From the NCBI GenBank assembly GCA_964487565.1, contig CAZARN010000008.1:1-64000 (forward strand): DNA of 64,000 bases. The letters are read 5' to 3'. Position numbers and translations under genes: made by a program. The notes beneath the pieces are model-generated. The model did no database searches and was not told where the DNA came from. It saw nothing but the letters and a program-made list of their open reading frames with translations. How positions within the stretch are numbered: position 1 is the stretch's first letter; each line of letters starts with the position of its first letter. Shown in pieces: positions 32,965-40,782 of this stretch. Source of the stretch: Phil1 sp964487565 (GTDB lineage: Bacteria; Bacillota; Clostridia; Christensenellales; CAG-138).

Positions 32965-34732
32965 CGATATCCACCTTTATATGCAGCTCCGCAAGCTGCT
33001 TGTCCGTGACCTCGCTCGGCGCGCCCATGAGGATATCCTGCGCGTTCTTGTTCATTGGGAAGGGGATTATCTCGCGTATGCTATCCTCGCCTGCAAGGAG
33101 CATCACCATCCTGTCAATGCCCGGTGCGATGCCTGCATGGGGCGGCGCGCCGTAACAGAAGGCGTTATACATTGCGGGGAACTTTTTCTTCACGTCGTCC
33201 TCGCCAAGACGCACCAGCCTGAACGCCTTTATCATGATCTCCGGATCATGGTTCCTGACGGCGCCGGAGGAAAGCTCCACGCCGTTGCAGACGAGATCGT
33301 ACTGCTGCGCGGTGACGCTCAGCGGATCGATTTCGCCCGATATGGCCTTGTCGAGCGTGTCCGCGCCGCCGCCCGGCATTGAGAACGGGTTGTGGCAGAA
33401 CTCAAGCTCGCCCGATTCCTCGCCGATCTCATACATCGGGAAATCAACGACCCAGCAGAATTCATAGCGCTCGCGGTCCATATGCGAAGGCACTGCCGCG
33501 CCGAGCATCTTGCGCATGACGCCCGCCGTCTTTTGCGCGGCGGTTCTTGCGCCCGCGCTCACCATCACAAGGCAGCCCGGCCTGAGGCCGAGCGCGCCCG
33601 TTACGGCTTCGCTCCTCGGCGCGAGGAATTTTGCGATGCCTCCCGCAAACGTTCCGTCCTCTTCCACCTTGAACCAATACGGCTTCTGCCCTGCCTGCAC
33701 CTCAACATCGGCGCACAGCTTGTCGATCTGCTTGCGCGTAAGCTCGCATCCGGAGCACACGACGGCCTTTACGGTATTGCCCTGCGCAAACGGCGCGAAT
33801 TCGCTGCCCTCAACGAGGGAGGTCATATCCTCGACGACGAGGTCTATGCGAAGATCCGGCTTGTCGGAACCGTATTTTTCCAGCGCGACGTTATACGGTA
33901 TGCGCGGGAACGGCGCCTGCGACGCGACATGATACGCGCCGTATTTTGCAAATATCGGCGGGAAAACATCCTCTATGATCGAGAACACGTCGTCCTGCGT
34001 GGCAAAAGCCATCTCCATATCAAGCTGATAGAACTCGCCCGGGCTGCGGTCGCCGCGCGCGTCCTCGTCGCGGAAACACGGCGCGATCTGGAAATACCTG
34101 TCAAAGCCGGACGTCATGAGAAGCTGCTTGAACTGCTGCGGAGCCTGCGGCAGAGCGTAAAACTTGCCCGGATGCTTCCTTGCGGGGACGAGATAGTCGC
34201 GCGCGCCTTCCGGGCTTGAAGCCGTGAGGATAGGCGTCGTGATCTCAAGAAAATCGTGTTCCATCATGGCCTTGCGTATCGCGGCCACCACAGAGCAGCG
34301 CAGAATGATGTTCTGCTTCACGGCGGGGTTGCGAAGGTCAAGATAGCGGTATTTGAGCCTCTGCGTCTCATCCGCCTCGCGGCTGCGGTTTATCTCGAAG
34401 GGCAGCTCGTTATACCGGCAGCGGCCAAGCACTTCGATCGCATCCGGCTCCACCTCGATATCGCCTGTGGGCTGGTTGGGGTTCTTGCTGCCGCGCTCGC
34501 GCACGACGCCCGAAACAGAGATCGTCGATTCCTTGTTGATCGACTTGACGACGTTCATCATCGCTTCGCTTTCTATCACGAGCTGCGTCACGCCGTAAAA
34601 ATCACGAAGGACCACAAATGCAAAATTGCTGCCGACGACGCGCACGTTTTCCATAAAGCCGCACAGCGTCACTCGCTCGCCGACGTTTGAAAGCCGAAGC
34701 TCTCCGCAGGTATGGGTTCTGGACTGGATCAC
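32957..34732 (-). CDS. aspS: Aspartyl-tRNA synthetase
   Basis: AspRS (591 aa), class IIb. It has the N-terminal OB anticodon-binding domain (VTLCGFMENVRVVGSNFAFVV), motif 2 region (RYFQIAPCFRDEDARGDRSPGEFYQLDMEMAF, cited here only by its ends at about 210-240), the bacterial GAD insertion domain, and motif 3 (GIAPGIDRMVMLLAG) near the C-terminus. GTG at 34732 is chosen: AGAAGG lies upstream and the product then starts at the usual VIQSRTHTCGEL. It is coupled to hisS under the T-box, 34 nt downstream of it. Confidence 0.96.
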   Translation of the reverse strand: MIQSRTHTCGELRLSNVGERVTLCGFMENVRVVGSNFAFVVLRDFYGVTQLVIESEAMMNVVKSINKESTISVSGVVRERGSKNPNQPTGDIEVEPDAIEVLGRCRYNELPFEINRSREADETQRLKYRYLDLRNPAVKQNIILRCSVVAAIRKAMMEHDFLEITTPILTASSPEGARDYLVPARKHPGKFYALPQAPQQFKQLLMTSGFDRYFQIAPCFRDEDARGDRSPGEFYQLDMEMAFATQDDVFSIIEDVFPPIFAKYGAYHVASQAPFPRIPYNVALEKYGSDKPDLRIDLVVEDMTSLVEGSEFAPFAQGNTVKAVVCSGCELTRKQIDKLCADVEVQAGQKPYWFKVEEDGTFAGGIAKFLAPRSEAVTGALGLRPGCLVMVSAGARTAAQKTAGVMRKMLGAAVPSHMDRERYEFCWVVDFPMYEIGEESGELEFCHNPFSMPGGGADTLDKAISGEIDPLSVTAQQYDLVCNGVELSSGAVRNHDPEIMIKAFRLVRLGEDDVKKKFPAMYNAFCYGAPPHAGIAPGIDRMVMLLAGEDSIREIIPFPMNKNAQDILMGAPSEVTDKQLAELHIKVDIDE

Positions 34733-34766
34733 TTGGAAAACCTTCTTTCTGTGAAGATGTTTGTTT

Positions 34767-36029
34767 TTAACGTTTGCCGAGTATATATGCGGCGACATCC
34801 CCCATGGGCATCGATATCTGTTCGCCGCCGTCCGTCATGCTCTTGAGCTGTATCTCGCCCTTTTGAAGCTCGTCGTCGCCAAGCACCGCCGTGAAGCGCG
34901 CGCCGAGCTTGTCCGCGTACTTGAACTGCGCCTTGAAGCTTCGCCCCGCGTGATCGAACTCCGTCCTTATCCCGCTGGCGCGAAGCTCGCCCGCAAGCTT
35001 CAATCCGGCCGCACGCGCCGTCTCGCCCTGGGCCGCGATGAACACGTCCGTCGGCGCGGGAGCGGGTATCGGGCTGAAGCTTTCGGCAACGAGCAAAAGC
35101 CTTTCCATGCCCATGCCGAAGCCCACGGCGTTCATTTTGGGGCCGCCCAGCTCCTCGATCAGCCCGTCGTAACGACCGCCGCCGCAAACCGTCCCCTTAT
35201 ATGCGCCCTCGGTCGATATTATCTCAAAAACGGTCTTCGTATAGTAATCAAGACCGCGCACGATCATGGGATCCACCGCGTATTCTATGCCAAGCGCGCC
35301 GAGGCAGCGTTTAAGCTCCTCAAAGTGATCCCGGCATTCATCGCAGAGGAAGTCGAGTATCTTCGGCGCGTTTTTGGCGATCTCATGGCAGCGCTCCTCC
35401 TTGCAGTCAAGTATGCGAAGGGGATTCTTCTCATATCTGTCCCGGCAGGTCTCGCACAGCGAGCCGTAATTCGCCTTGAGATATTCGCGCAACGCGGCGT
35501 TGTATTTCGGCCTGCACTCCGGACAGCCGATGCTGTTTATGTTGACCGAAAGCTTATTGACGCCGAGCTTCTTCAAAAGGCTGCACGCGAGGGCTATCAC
35601 CTCAGCGTCGGCAGAGGCGCGCGGCGCGCCGAAAACCTCAACGCCGAACTGATGATGCTCGCGCAGCCTGCCCGCCTGCGGCTTTTCATAACGGAAAACC
35701 GGGCAGTAAAGATAATACATCTTTGTGGGCTGCGCATCGGCAAAAAGCTTGTTTTCCAAAAACATGCGCACGGCGCCCGCGGTGCCCTCCGGCTTGAGGG
35801 TCACGCTCCTGTCGCCCTTGTCGGTGAAGGTATACATCTCCTTCTGCACGATGTCCGTGGTGTCGCCCACGCCGCGCAGGAACAGCTCCGTATGCTCGAG
35901 CACGGGCGTGCGCGTTTCGCTGAAACCGTACACGCTGCAAATGTCGCGCATTTCGCGCTCGATAAACTGCCATTTGTAGCTTTCTCTCGGGGTGACATCC
36001 TTCATCCCCTTGGGCGCCTGATACTGCAT
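34767..36029 (-). CDS. hisS: Histidyl-tRNA synthetase
   Basis: HisRS (420 aa), class II. Motif 1 region is at residues 30-60, the HisRS motif 2 area YRYEKPQAGRLREHHQFGVE-like segment (as FRYEKPQAGRLREHHQFG) at about 112-129, the HisA signature VRGLDYYTKTVFE at 257-269, and GGGRYDGL at 283-290. An insertion with paired cysteines (CPEC, CETC, CDEC at about 169-232) is common in Clostridial HisRS. A C-terminal anticodon-binding domain ends the protein. It is the first gene behind the T-box leader, with GGAGAGG before the ATG. Confidence 0.96.
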   Translation of the reverse strand: MQYQAPKGMKDVTPRESYKWQFIEREMRDICSVYGFSETRTPVLEHTELFLRGVGDTTDIVQKEMYTFTDKGDRSVTLKPEGTAGAVRMFLENKLFADAQPTKMYYLYCPVFRYEKPQAGRLREHHQFGVEVFGAPRASADAEVIALACSLLKKLGVNKLSVNINSIGCPECRPKYNAALREYLKANYGSLCETCRDRYEKNPLRILDCKEERCHEIAKNAPKILDFLCDECRDHFEELKRCLGALGIEYAVDPMIVRGLDYYTKTVFEIISTEGAYKGTVCGGGRYDGLIEELGGPKMNAVGFGMGMERLLLVAESFSPIPAPAPTDVFIAAQGETARAAGLKLAGELRASGIRTEFDHAGRSFKAQFKYADKLGARFTAVLGDDELQKGEIQLKSMTDGGEQISMPMGDVAAYILGKR

Positions 36030-36046
36030 TTCACACCTCTCCTAAC

Positions 36047-36283
36047 AAAAAAATAAACAATAAGGGTCCTCCATCCATAGGGACGGAGGACCCGCGGTAC
36101 CACCCTTGTTGAGCGCGAAACACGCTCCGCTTGAACCCCTTAACGCGGGAAACGGCCGCGCATTTCCTCGCGGCGGCTCGCGGGGCGTCCTTCATCATCC
36201 ATGGCGCAAGACGGCTTCCAGCCACGACCGTCACTCTCTTTTGCGCCTTGCGGAGGATTACTTCCCCGTTCACGGCCCTATTT
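36047..36283 (-). ncRNA. T-box riboswitch controlling hisS-aspS
   Basis: The 14-nt T-box core AAGGGTGGTACCGCG is at 36093-36107 on the minus strand, followed by a strong terminator (GGGTCCTCC/GGAGGACCC at 36064-36072 and 36085-36093, then a T-rich run). Upstream lies Stem I with a closing CGGGG/CCCCG helix, the AGTA specifier-loop motif and the AGAGAG distal-loop motif. Uncharged tRNA binding should favour the antiterminator. The specifier codon is not certain: a GAC (Asp) triplet occurs at 36187-36189 on the 3' side of Stem I, and a CAU (His) triplet lies nearer the apex. Confidence 0.95.
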
Positions 36284-36289
36284 CACGCC

Positions 36290-36318
36290 ATTATAACCGC
36301 AAAGCGCCCCATTGTCAA
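36290..36318 (-). promoter_or_regulatory. Promoter of the T-box hisS-aspS operon
   Basis: A consensus TTGACA (36313-36318), a 17-bp spacer and a consensus TATAAT (36290-36295) on the minus strand: the best sigma-A promoter in the window. Confidence 0.93.
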
Positions 36319-36351
36319 TATTCGCGGCCAGCGCCCCGGATGATAAAGCGA

Positions 36352-36380
36352 TTGCCCCTTTACACGCAGCATGTTATTAT
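36352..36380 (+). promoter_or_regulatory. Promoter of the 36456 gene
   Basis: TTGCCC (36352-36357), 17 bp and TATTAT (36375-36380), back-to-back with the hisS promoter. Confidence 0.6.
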
Positions 36381-36455
36381 AGAATGACTAATAATAGGAA
36401 ACACCGCACCGGACCGCACGGCACTGCGCGGCAGTGCTTCCCGAAGGAGGATATT

Positions 36456-36881
36456 ATGCAGTTCATTCCAGGAGTCGGCGCACAGGGCGCAAAATTCGGC
36501 ATAAAGGAAGACGAGCTTGTGCGCGCTTTCGGCAAGCCGGACAGGCGTATTGAGGACGGAATGGGCGTGATGCTCATATATAACGACAAATACGCGCGCT
36601 TCAGGTTCGACAAGGATCTCGGCGGCAAGCTCACGACCATTGAATGCTCCGATCCATCGCTCACCATCATGGACAGGAAGGTCATCGGCATGAAGAAGAG
36701 CGCATTTGAAGCGCTCGCCAGGGAGAAGGGTTTCGCGCCTGTCGAATACGAGGATTACGACAGCTTCGAGACCGCCTTCTGCGACCCGTTCTCAGCATGG
36801 TTCACGCTTGAATACGGCCGGGTATCCGCCGTGAAGTGCGGCCCCCTCATAGGTGAAAACGACGAGGTGCGCTGGCCCTGA
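36456..36881 (+). CDS. Small hypothetical protein, family not recognised
   Basis: A 141-residue soluble acidic/basic mixed protein that I do not recognise. It starts MQFIPGVGAQGAKFGIKEDE, and has alternating strands and helices (VMLIYNDKYARFRFDKDLGG, then FEALAREKGFAPVEYEDYDS, FETAFCDPFSAWFTLEYG), suggesting a compact two-layer alpha/beta fold. No signal peptide, membrane segment or metal motif is seen. GAAGGAGG lies 6-7 nt before the ATG and a fair promoter stands upstream, so it is very likely a real gene. It is the lone plus-strand gene before the envelope cluster. Confidence 0.8.
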   Translation: MQFIPGVGAQGAKFGIKEDELVRAFGKPDRRIEDGMGVMLIYNDKYARFRFDKDLGGKLTTIECSDPSLTIMDRKVIGMKKSAFEALAREKGFAPVEYEDYDSFETAFCDPFSAWFTLEYGRVSAVKCGPLIGENDEVRWP

Positions 36882-36907
36882 CCAATTATAAACAAACTGT
36901 TACGCCG

Positions 36908-36936
36908 ATGACGAACACGCATGTTTGGTGTATAAT
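36908..36936 (+). promoter_or_regulatory. Promoter of the envelope cluster
   Basis: ATGACG (36908-36913), 17 bp and consensus TATAAT (36931-36936), 53 bp before the L,D-transpeptidase start. Confidence 0.6.
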
Positions 36937-36988
36937 GGGACGAGTTATTTTGCGGTTTTACGGCCGTATGTTTCAGGGAGGCGCGAGC

Positions 36989-37720
36989 TTGAAAGCTTTC
37001 AAGTCGCTTTTGATTTTTGTTTTATGTTCCGTCGCGGCGCTCACATGCGCATGTCAGCAGGGCGCGGCCGCCGCGGACGAAGTTGTCGACGTGCAGGCGC
37101 CGGAGCATACGCAGGAGGCGCAGTTTACCCCCGCGCCCGGCGAAAGCACGCCCGCGCTTACGCCGCAAGAGGCGCAGGCACAGACGCCGGCGCCCGCCGG
37201 GACGCCGGATGACGGTTTGCCGTATTACCTTTATGTCGAGAAGGGTTCATTTACCCTCACGATTTATGAAAAGGATGAAAACGGCGAATACACAAAGGTT
37301 TACGCGACCTATCGCATCGCCCACGGCGGCAACAAAACGCCCGCCGGCAAATACACATTGGGCGGCGAAAGCACGCGCGAACGCTGGCATGATTTTCCCG
37401 ACGGGGGAACGGTGCAGTACGCGACGAAATACGAGGGCAGGCTTTATATCCATTCCCCGCTGTATGCGACCGCCGATCCCACGCAGATGTGGCCAAAATA
37501 CTATGACGGGGAAAAGGGCATCGGCCTTGAATCGACCGGCGGCTGCCTGCGCATGGTGACCGAAGCCGCAAAGTTCATCTATGAAAACTGTCCCGAAGGG
37601 ACCGTGCTTGAGATCGTGAACGGCTCGCCCAAGGGAACCACGAGCGACGCCCAGCCAAGCCGCAACGGTCTTCGCATAGACCCGACCGATTACGAAACGC
37701 TTGAAGCCCACGGACACTGA
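36989..37720 (+). CDS. Lipoprotein L,D-transpeptidase (YkuD domain)
   Basis: A 243-residue secreted protein: lipoprotein-type signal (LLIFVLCSVAALTCAC), a disordered Pro/Glu/Thr/Ala-rich linker (about residues 30-70), then a YkuD domain from PYYLYVEKGSFTLTIYE. The catalytic motif is seen as His in LYIHSPLY and ESTGGCLRM, giving the HX(n)SXGCXR-like pattern with Thr-Gly for Ser-x-Gly. Such enzymes form 3-3 peptidoglycan cross-links or attach proteins. TTG at 36989 with GGGAGG 7 nt upstream is chosen, since it begins the signal peptide. It is the first gene of the envelope operon. Confidence 0.88.
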   Translation: MKAFKSLLIFVLCSVAALTCACQQGAAAADEVVDVQAPEHTQEAQFTPAPGESTPALTPQEAQAQTPAPAGTPDDGLPYYLYVEKGSFTLTIYEKDENGEYTKVYATYRIAHGGNKTPAGKYTLGGESTRERWHDFPDGGTVQYATKYEGRLYIHSPLYATADPTQMWPKYYDGEKGIGLESTGGCLRMVTEAAKFIYENCPEGTVLEIVNGSPKGTTSDAQPSRNGLRIDPTDYETLEAHGH

Positions 37721-37738
37721 AAAAAGACGAGGTGAAAA

Positions 37739-38818
37739 TTGAAAAGATTCGCGCTCACCGTACTTTCGGCATTGATCCTGCTTTCCGGCTGCGCTTCGCA
37801 TTCCTCCCCCGCGCCCACAGAAGGCTTTGTGGATGTTTGCAAAACGCCGGAAGCTGCGCAAAGCGCCGCGCCTGAGGACACCGCCGCGCCCGAGGACACC
37901 GCCGCGCCCGACGCCACAGCTTCGCCCGCGCCGGCCCTCACGCCAGTGATGTACAAATCCCGCGTGAACACGCTCAACTGCCGAAGCTCCGCCACGACGG
38001 CCGACAGCTCGAACATCGTTTGCGAGCTAAGCTATGAAGAGGAGGCCGAATATCTCGGCACGGAGGGCGATTTCACGTTTATCCGTCTTGCGGACGGGCG
38101 CGAGGTGTATTGTTATTCCGATTATCTTGTGCCGGCCGAGACCGTGCTTTATGCTTATCTTCCCAGGGAGAGCGCGCAGAAAACCGTCATTGCGACCGGG
38201 GAACCGGTCTTCGAGGCGGACGGCGTGACCCCTGTGATGGTGATAAACGAGCTTGTGGATCTGAGGCTGTATCTTCCCGACGCGCAGTACGAGCTGCTTT
38301 TCGCGACGGATAAAAACATAACCGGCGCGCCGCTTTATGCGCGGGCGATCCCGCTCATGCAGAAGGGGACGGCGGAAAAATTCCAGAAGGCCTTTGCCCT
38401 TTTCAAGGCGGACGGCTATACGGTGAAGGTATATGACGCTTACAGACCCAAGAGCGTGCAGAAGATACTCTATGACATCGTGCAGAACCGCCACTGGATC
38501 GCGAACCCGGCGACGACCGCCTCAAACCACAACCGCGGCTGCGCGGTGGATATGTCCCTCATCGACGACGCCACCGGCCTTGAGCTTGTTTTCCCGACGC
38601 CCATGCACACCTTCTCGGACGAATCCGCGCGCACCTCTGCCTCGTGGAGCGATGAAGCGCGCGCCAACGTCGATTACATGACCGAAATCATGAAGCAATG
38701 CGGCTTCAACAGCATCGAAAGCGAATGGTGGCACTTTTCGGATACGGAAAAGGACAAATATATGACCACCGACATTGATCTCGGAAGCCTCAACATGCTT
38801 CCCAAACAGGAGGGCTGA
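37739..38818 (+). CDS. VanX-type D,D-dipeptidase lipoprotein (M15)
   Basis: A 359-residue lipoprotein (lipobox LLSGC), with a linker containing APEDTAAPEDT repeats, an SH3-like segment (about 70-130, NTLNCRSSATTADSS) and a C-terminal M15 peptidase domain. Active-site motifs are DAYRPKSVQKILYD, the zinc His and Asp in SNHNRGCAVDMSL, and the Glu/His in SEWWHFSD. This is the D-Ala-D-Ala dipeptidase/VanX layout, but its export suggests action on peptidoglycan or cell-wall peptides, not on cytosolic D-Ala-D-Ala as in vancomycin resistance. The start is TTG at 37739, preceded by GAGGTG. Confidence 0.88.
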   Translation: MKRFALTVLSALILLSGCASHSSPAPTEGFVDVCKTPEAAQSAAPEDTAAPEDTAAPDATASPAPALTPVMYKSRVNTLNCRSSATTADSSNIVCELSYEEEAEYLGTEGDFTFIRLADGREVYCYSDYLVPAETVLYAYLPRESAQKTVIATGEPVFEADGVTPVMVINELVDLRLYLPDAQYELLFATDKNITGAPLYARAIPLMQKGTAEKFQKAFALFKADGYTVKVYDAYRPKSVQKILYDIVQNRHWIANPATTASNHNRGCAVDMSLIDDATGLELVFPTPMHTFSDESARTSASWSDEARANVDYMTEIMKQCGFNSIESEWWHFSDTEKDKYMTTDIDLGSLNMLPKQEG

Positions 38819-38824
38819 TCTTTC

Positions 38825-39343
38825 ATGAAAAAACTTTTACCCATCGTGCTTGCGATCGCGCTTTGTCTCGCCTTTGCCGCCTGCGGCGGCGCGCCGGCCG
38901 GAGCGCCGTCCGGCAGCTTTTCCGAAAAGGATCTCGGATTCGGGCTTGACGGCAAAACGTATTACCTGCGCGAGGACAGCGCGGAGCTTATCAAGGCGCT
39001 CGGCGACGGCTATGAATACAGCGAGGTCGTAAGCTGCGTTTATGACGGCAAGGACAAGACCTTCGAATATCCCGGCGTGACGGTCGGCACGGTGCCGGTG
39101 GACGGCGCCGACGTGACGGAGTGCATAACCCTTACCGACGGCACATATTCCACCCTGCGCGGAGCAAAGGTCGGCGACACGACCGAAGCCGTGAAAGCCC
39201 TTTACGGCGACGGCTGGTTTGACGACGGTTACCTCACCTATTCGCTTTCGGGCGATTCGGGCGATATCCATTCGGAACGCATCCAGTTTGAGTATGCGAA
39301 CGACGCCGTAACGCGCATATTCATCTATTCCCCAAGCTACTGA
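38825..39343 (+). CDS. Small lipoprotein, unknown function
   Basis: A 172-residue lipoprotein (signal LLPIVLAIALCLAFAAC). The mature part has an LGFGLDGKTYYLREDSAELI segment and two similar-looking halves, each with a short beta-rich unit (about 35-95, SCVYDGKDKTFEYPGVTVG, and 95-165, YLTYSLSGDSGDI). I do not recognise a function. It starts 6 nt after the dipeptidase gene and is 21 nt before the acyltransferase gene, so it belongs to the same operon. Confidence 0.8.
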   Translation: MKKLLPIVLAIALCLAFAACGGAPAGAPSGSFSEKDLGFGLDGKTYYLREDSAELIKALGDGYEYSEVVSCVYDGKDKTFEYPGVTVGTVPVDGADVTECITLTDGTYSTLRGAKVGDTTEAVKALYGDGWFDDGYLTYSLSGDSGDIHSERIQFEYANDAVTRIFIYSPSY

Positions 39344-39364
39344 TAACGGAGGCCGCGGCGGGGC

Positions 39365-40768
39365 ATGGTATTCAGCTCACCCACATTCCTCTTCATATTC
39401 CTGCCGGTGGTGTTCATTCTGAACCTCGCCCTGCGCAGGAGCATCAAGCTTTCAAACGCGCTGCTCATCGTCTCATCCCTGCTGTTTTATGCGTGGGGAG
39501 AGCCGGTTTATGTTCTGCTCATGATCGCAACGACCTTCGTGTGCTGGGGCATGGCGCGCTTGATGGAGCGCTTCGGGCAAAGGCGCTCCCTTTTCATGAC
39601 CCTGGCCGTCATATGGGGCGTCGCCACGCTCGTGTTCTTCAAATACACGGATTTTCTCATTGAATCCTTCAGCGCTCTGACCGGGCTCGCGCTCAAAACC
39701 ACCGGCATCGCGCTGCCCATCGGCATATCGTTTTTCACGTTCCAGGCGATGAGTTACGTGCTCGACGTTTACCGCGGCGACGCGAAGACCGCCGGGAATT
39801 TTTTTGACGTGCTTCTTTACATATCGCTTTTCCCGCAGCTTATCGCGGGCCCCATCGTGCGTTACAGCGATATAGCGCAGCAGATAAACGAACGCACGGT
39901 CTCGCTTGACGATGTGGCGCTTGGCTTCCGCAGGTTCTGCTTCGGCCTTGCAAAGAAGGCGCTTCTGGCAAACACGCTCGCCCGCACCGCGGACGCCGTT
40001 TTCGCCCTGCCGCACGAAGGGGTCAACGCTCCCATCGCGTGGCTTGGCGCGATAGCATACCTTTTCCAGATATACTTTGACTTTTCAGGCTATTCCGATA
40101 TGGCCATCGGCCTTGGCCGCGCGTTCGGCTTCACCTTCCGCGAAAACTTCAATTATCCGTATGTATCGCCATCCATGCAGGAATTCTGGCGCAGATGGCA
40201 TATTTCGCTTTCCACATGGTTCCGCGAATATGTGTACATACCCCTCGGCGGCAACCGAAAGGGCAAATTCCGCACCGGCCTCAACAAGCTGATCGTTTTC
40301 CTGCTCACCGGATTGTGGCACGGGGCAAACTGGACCTTCGCCTGCTGGGGTCTTTATCACGGATCGTTTCTCATGCTCGAATCCTACGGCGTGCTCAAAC
40401 CGCAAAAATGGCCGCGCTTTCTCGCGCACCTGTATACCATCGCGGCGGTTACCGTGGGCTTTGTGATATTCCGCGCGGATACCATGGGCGACGCTTTGTT
40501 CATGCTCGGCCGCATGGCGGCGGGATGGAGCTTCACCGCGGCGAACATCGCGGAGCTTTCCGCCCTTCTGACGCCGCTTTGCGCGCTCGCGCTCATCGTA
40601 TCGGCCGCAGCGGCAACGCCGTTTGCCCATCTTGCGGGCGAAAAGCTCCGCGCCGGAAGCCGCGCGGGCGAAAACGCGATATATGTTTCCGCAATAATCG
40701 TTTTTGCCCTGTCCGTGCTTTGCGTTGCGACTTCAAGCTATAATCCGTTCATCTATTTCAGGTTTTAG
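39365..40768 (+). CDS. MBOAT O-acyltransferase (AlgI/PatA-like)
   Basis: A 467-residue polytopic membrane protein of the MBOAT family, about ten helices. Family features are FTFQAMSYVLDVYRGD, PQLIAGPIVRYSDI, YFDFSGYSDMAIGLGRAFGF, the EFWRRWHISLSTWFREYVYI segment and the catalytic His in LTGLWHGANWTF. It transfers acyl (usually acetyl) groups across the membrane for O-acetylation of an exported polymer. The next gene encodes its typical partner, a DHHW/AlgJ-like protein. Start has no strong GGAGG but a purine-rich GGAGGCCGCGGCGGGGC upstream. Confidence 0.93.
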   Translation: MVFSSPTFLFIFLPVVFILNLALRRSIKLSNALLIVSSLLFYAWGEPVYVLLMIATTFVCWGMARLMERFGQRRSLFMTLAVIWGVATLVFFKYTDFLIESFSALTGLALKTTGIALPIGISFFTFQAMSYVLDVYRGDAKTAGNFFDVLLYISLFPQLIAGPIVRYSDIAQQINERTVSLDDVALGFRRFCFGLAKKALLANTLARTADAVFALPHEGVNAPIAWLGAIAYLFQIYFDFSGYSDMAIGLGRAFGFTFRENFNYPYVSPSMQEFWRRWHISLSTWFREYVYIPLGGNRKGKFRTGLNKLIVFLLTGLWHGANWTFACWGLYHGSFLMLESYGVLKPQKWPRFLAHLYTIAAVTVGFVIFRADTMGDALFMLGRMAAGWSFTAANIAELSALLTPLCALALIVSAAAATPFAHLAGEKLRAGSRAGENAIYVSAIIVFALSVLCVATSSYNPFIYFRF

Positions 40769-40782
40769 GGAGGAGGAAAGCC

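Noticed and set aside
37739..38818. Vancomycin resistance determinant (VanX plus VanW nearby)
   Set aside because: No VanH or VanA/B ligase is present and the VanX-type protein is a secreted lipoprotein, so a resistance operon is not supported.
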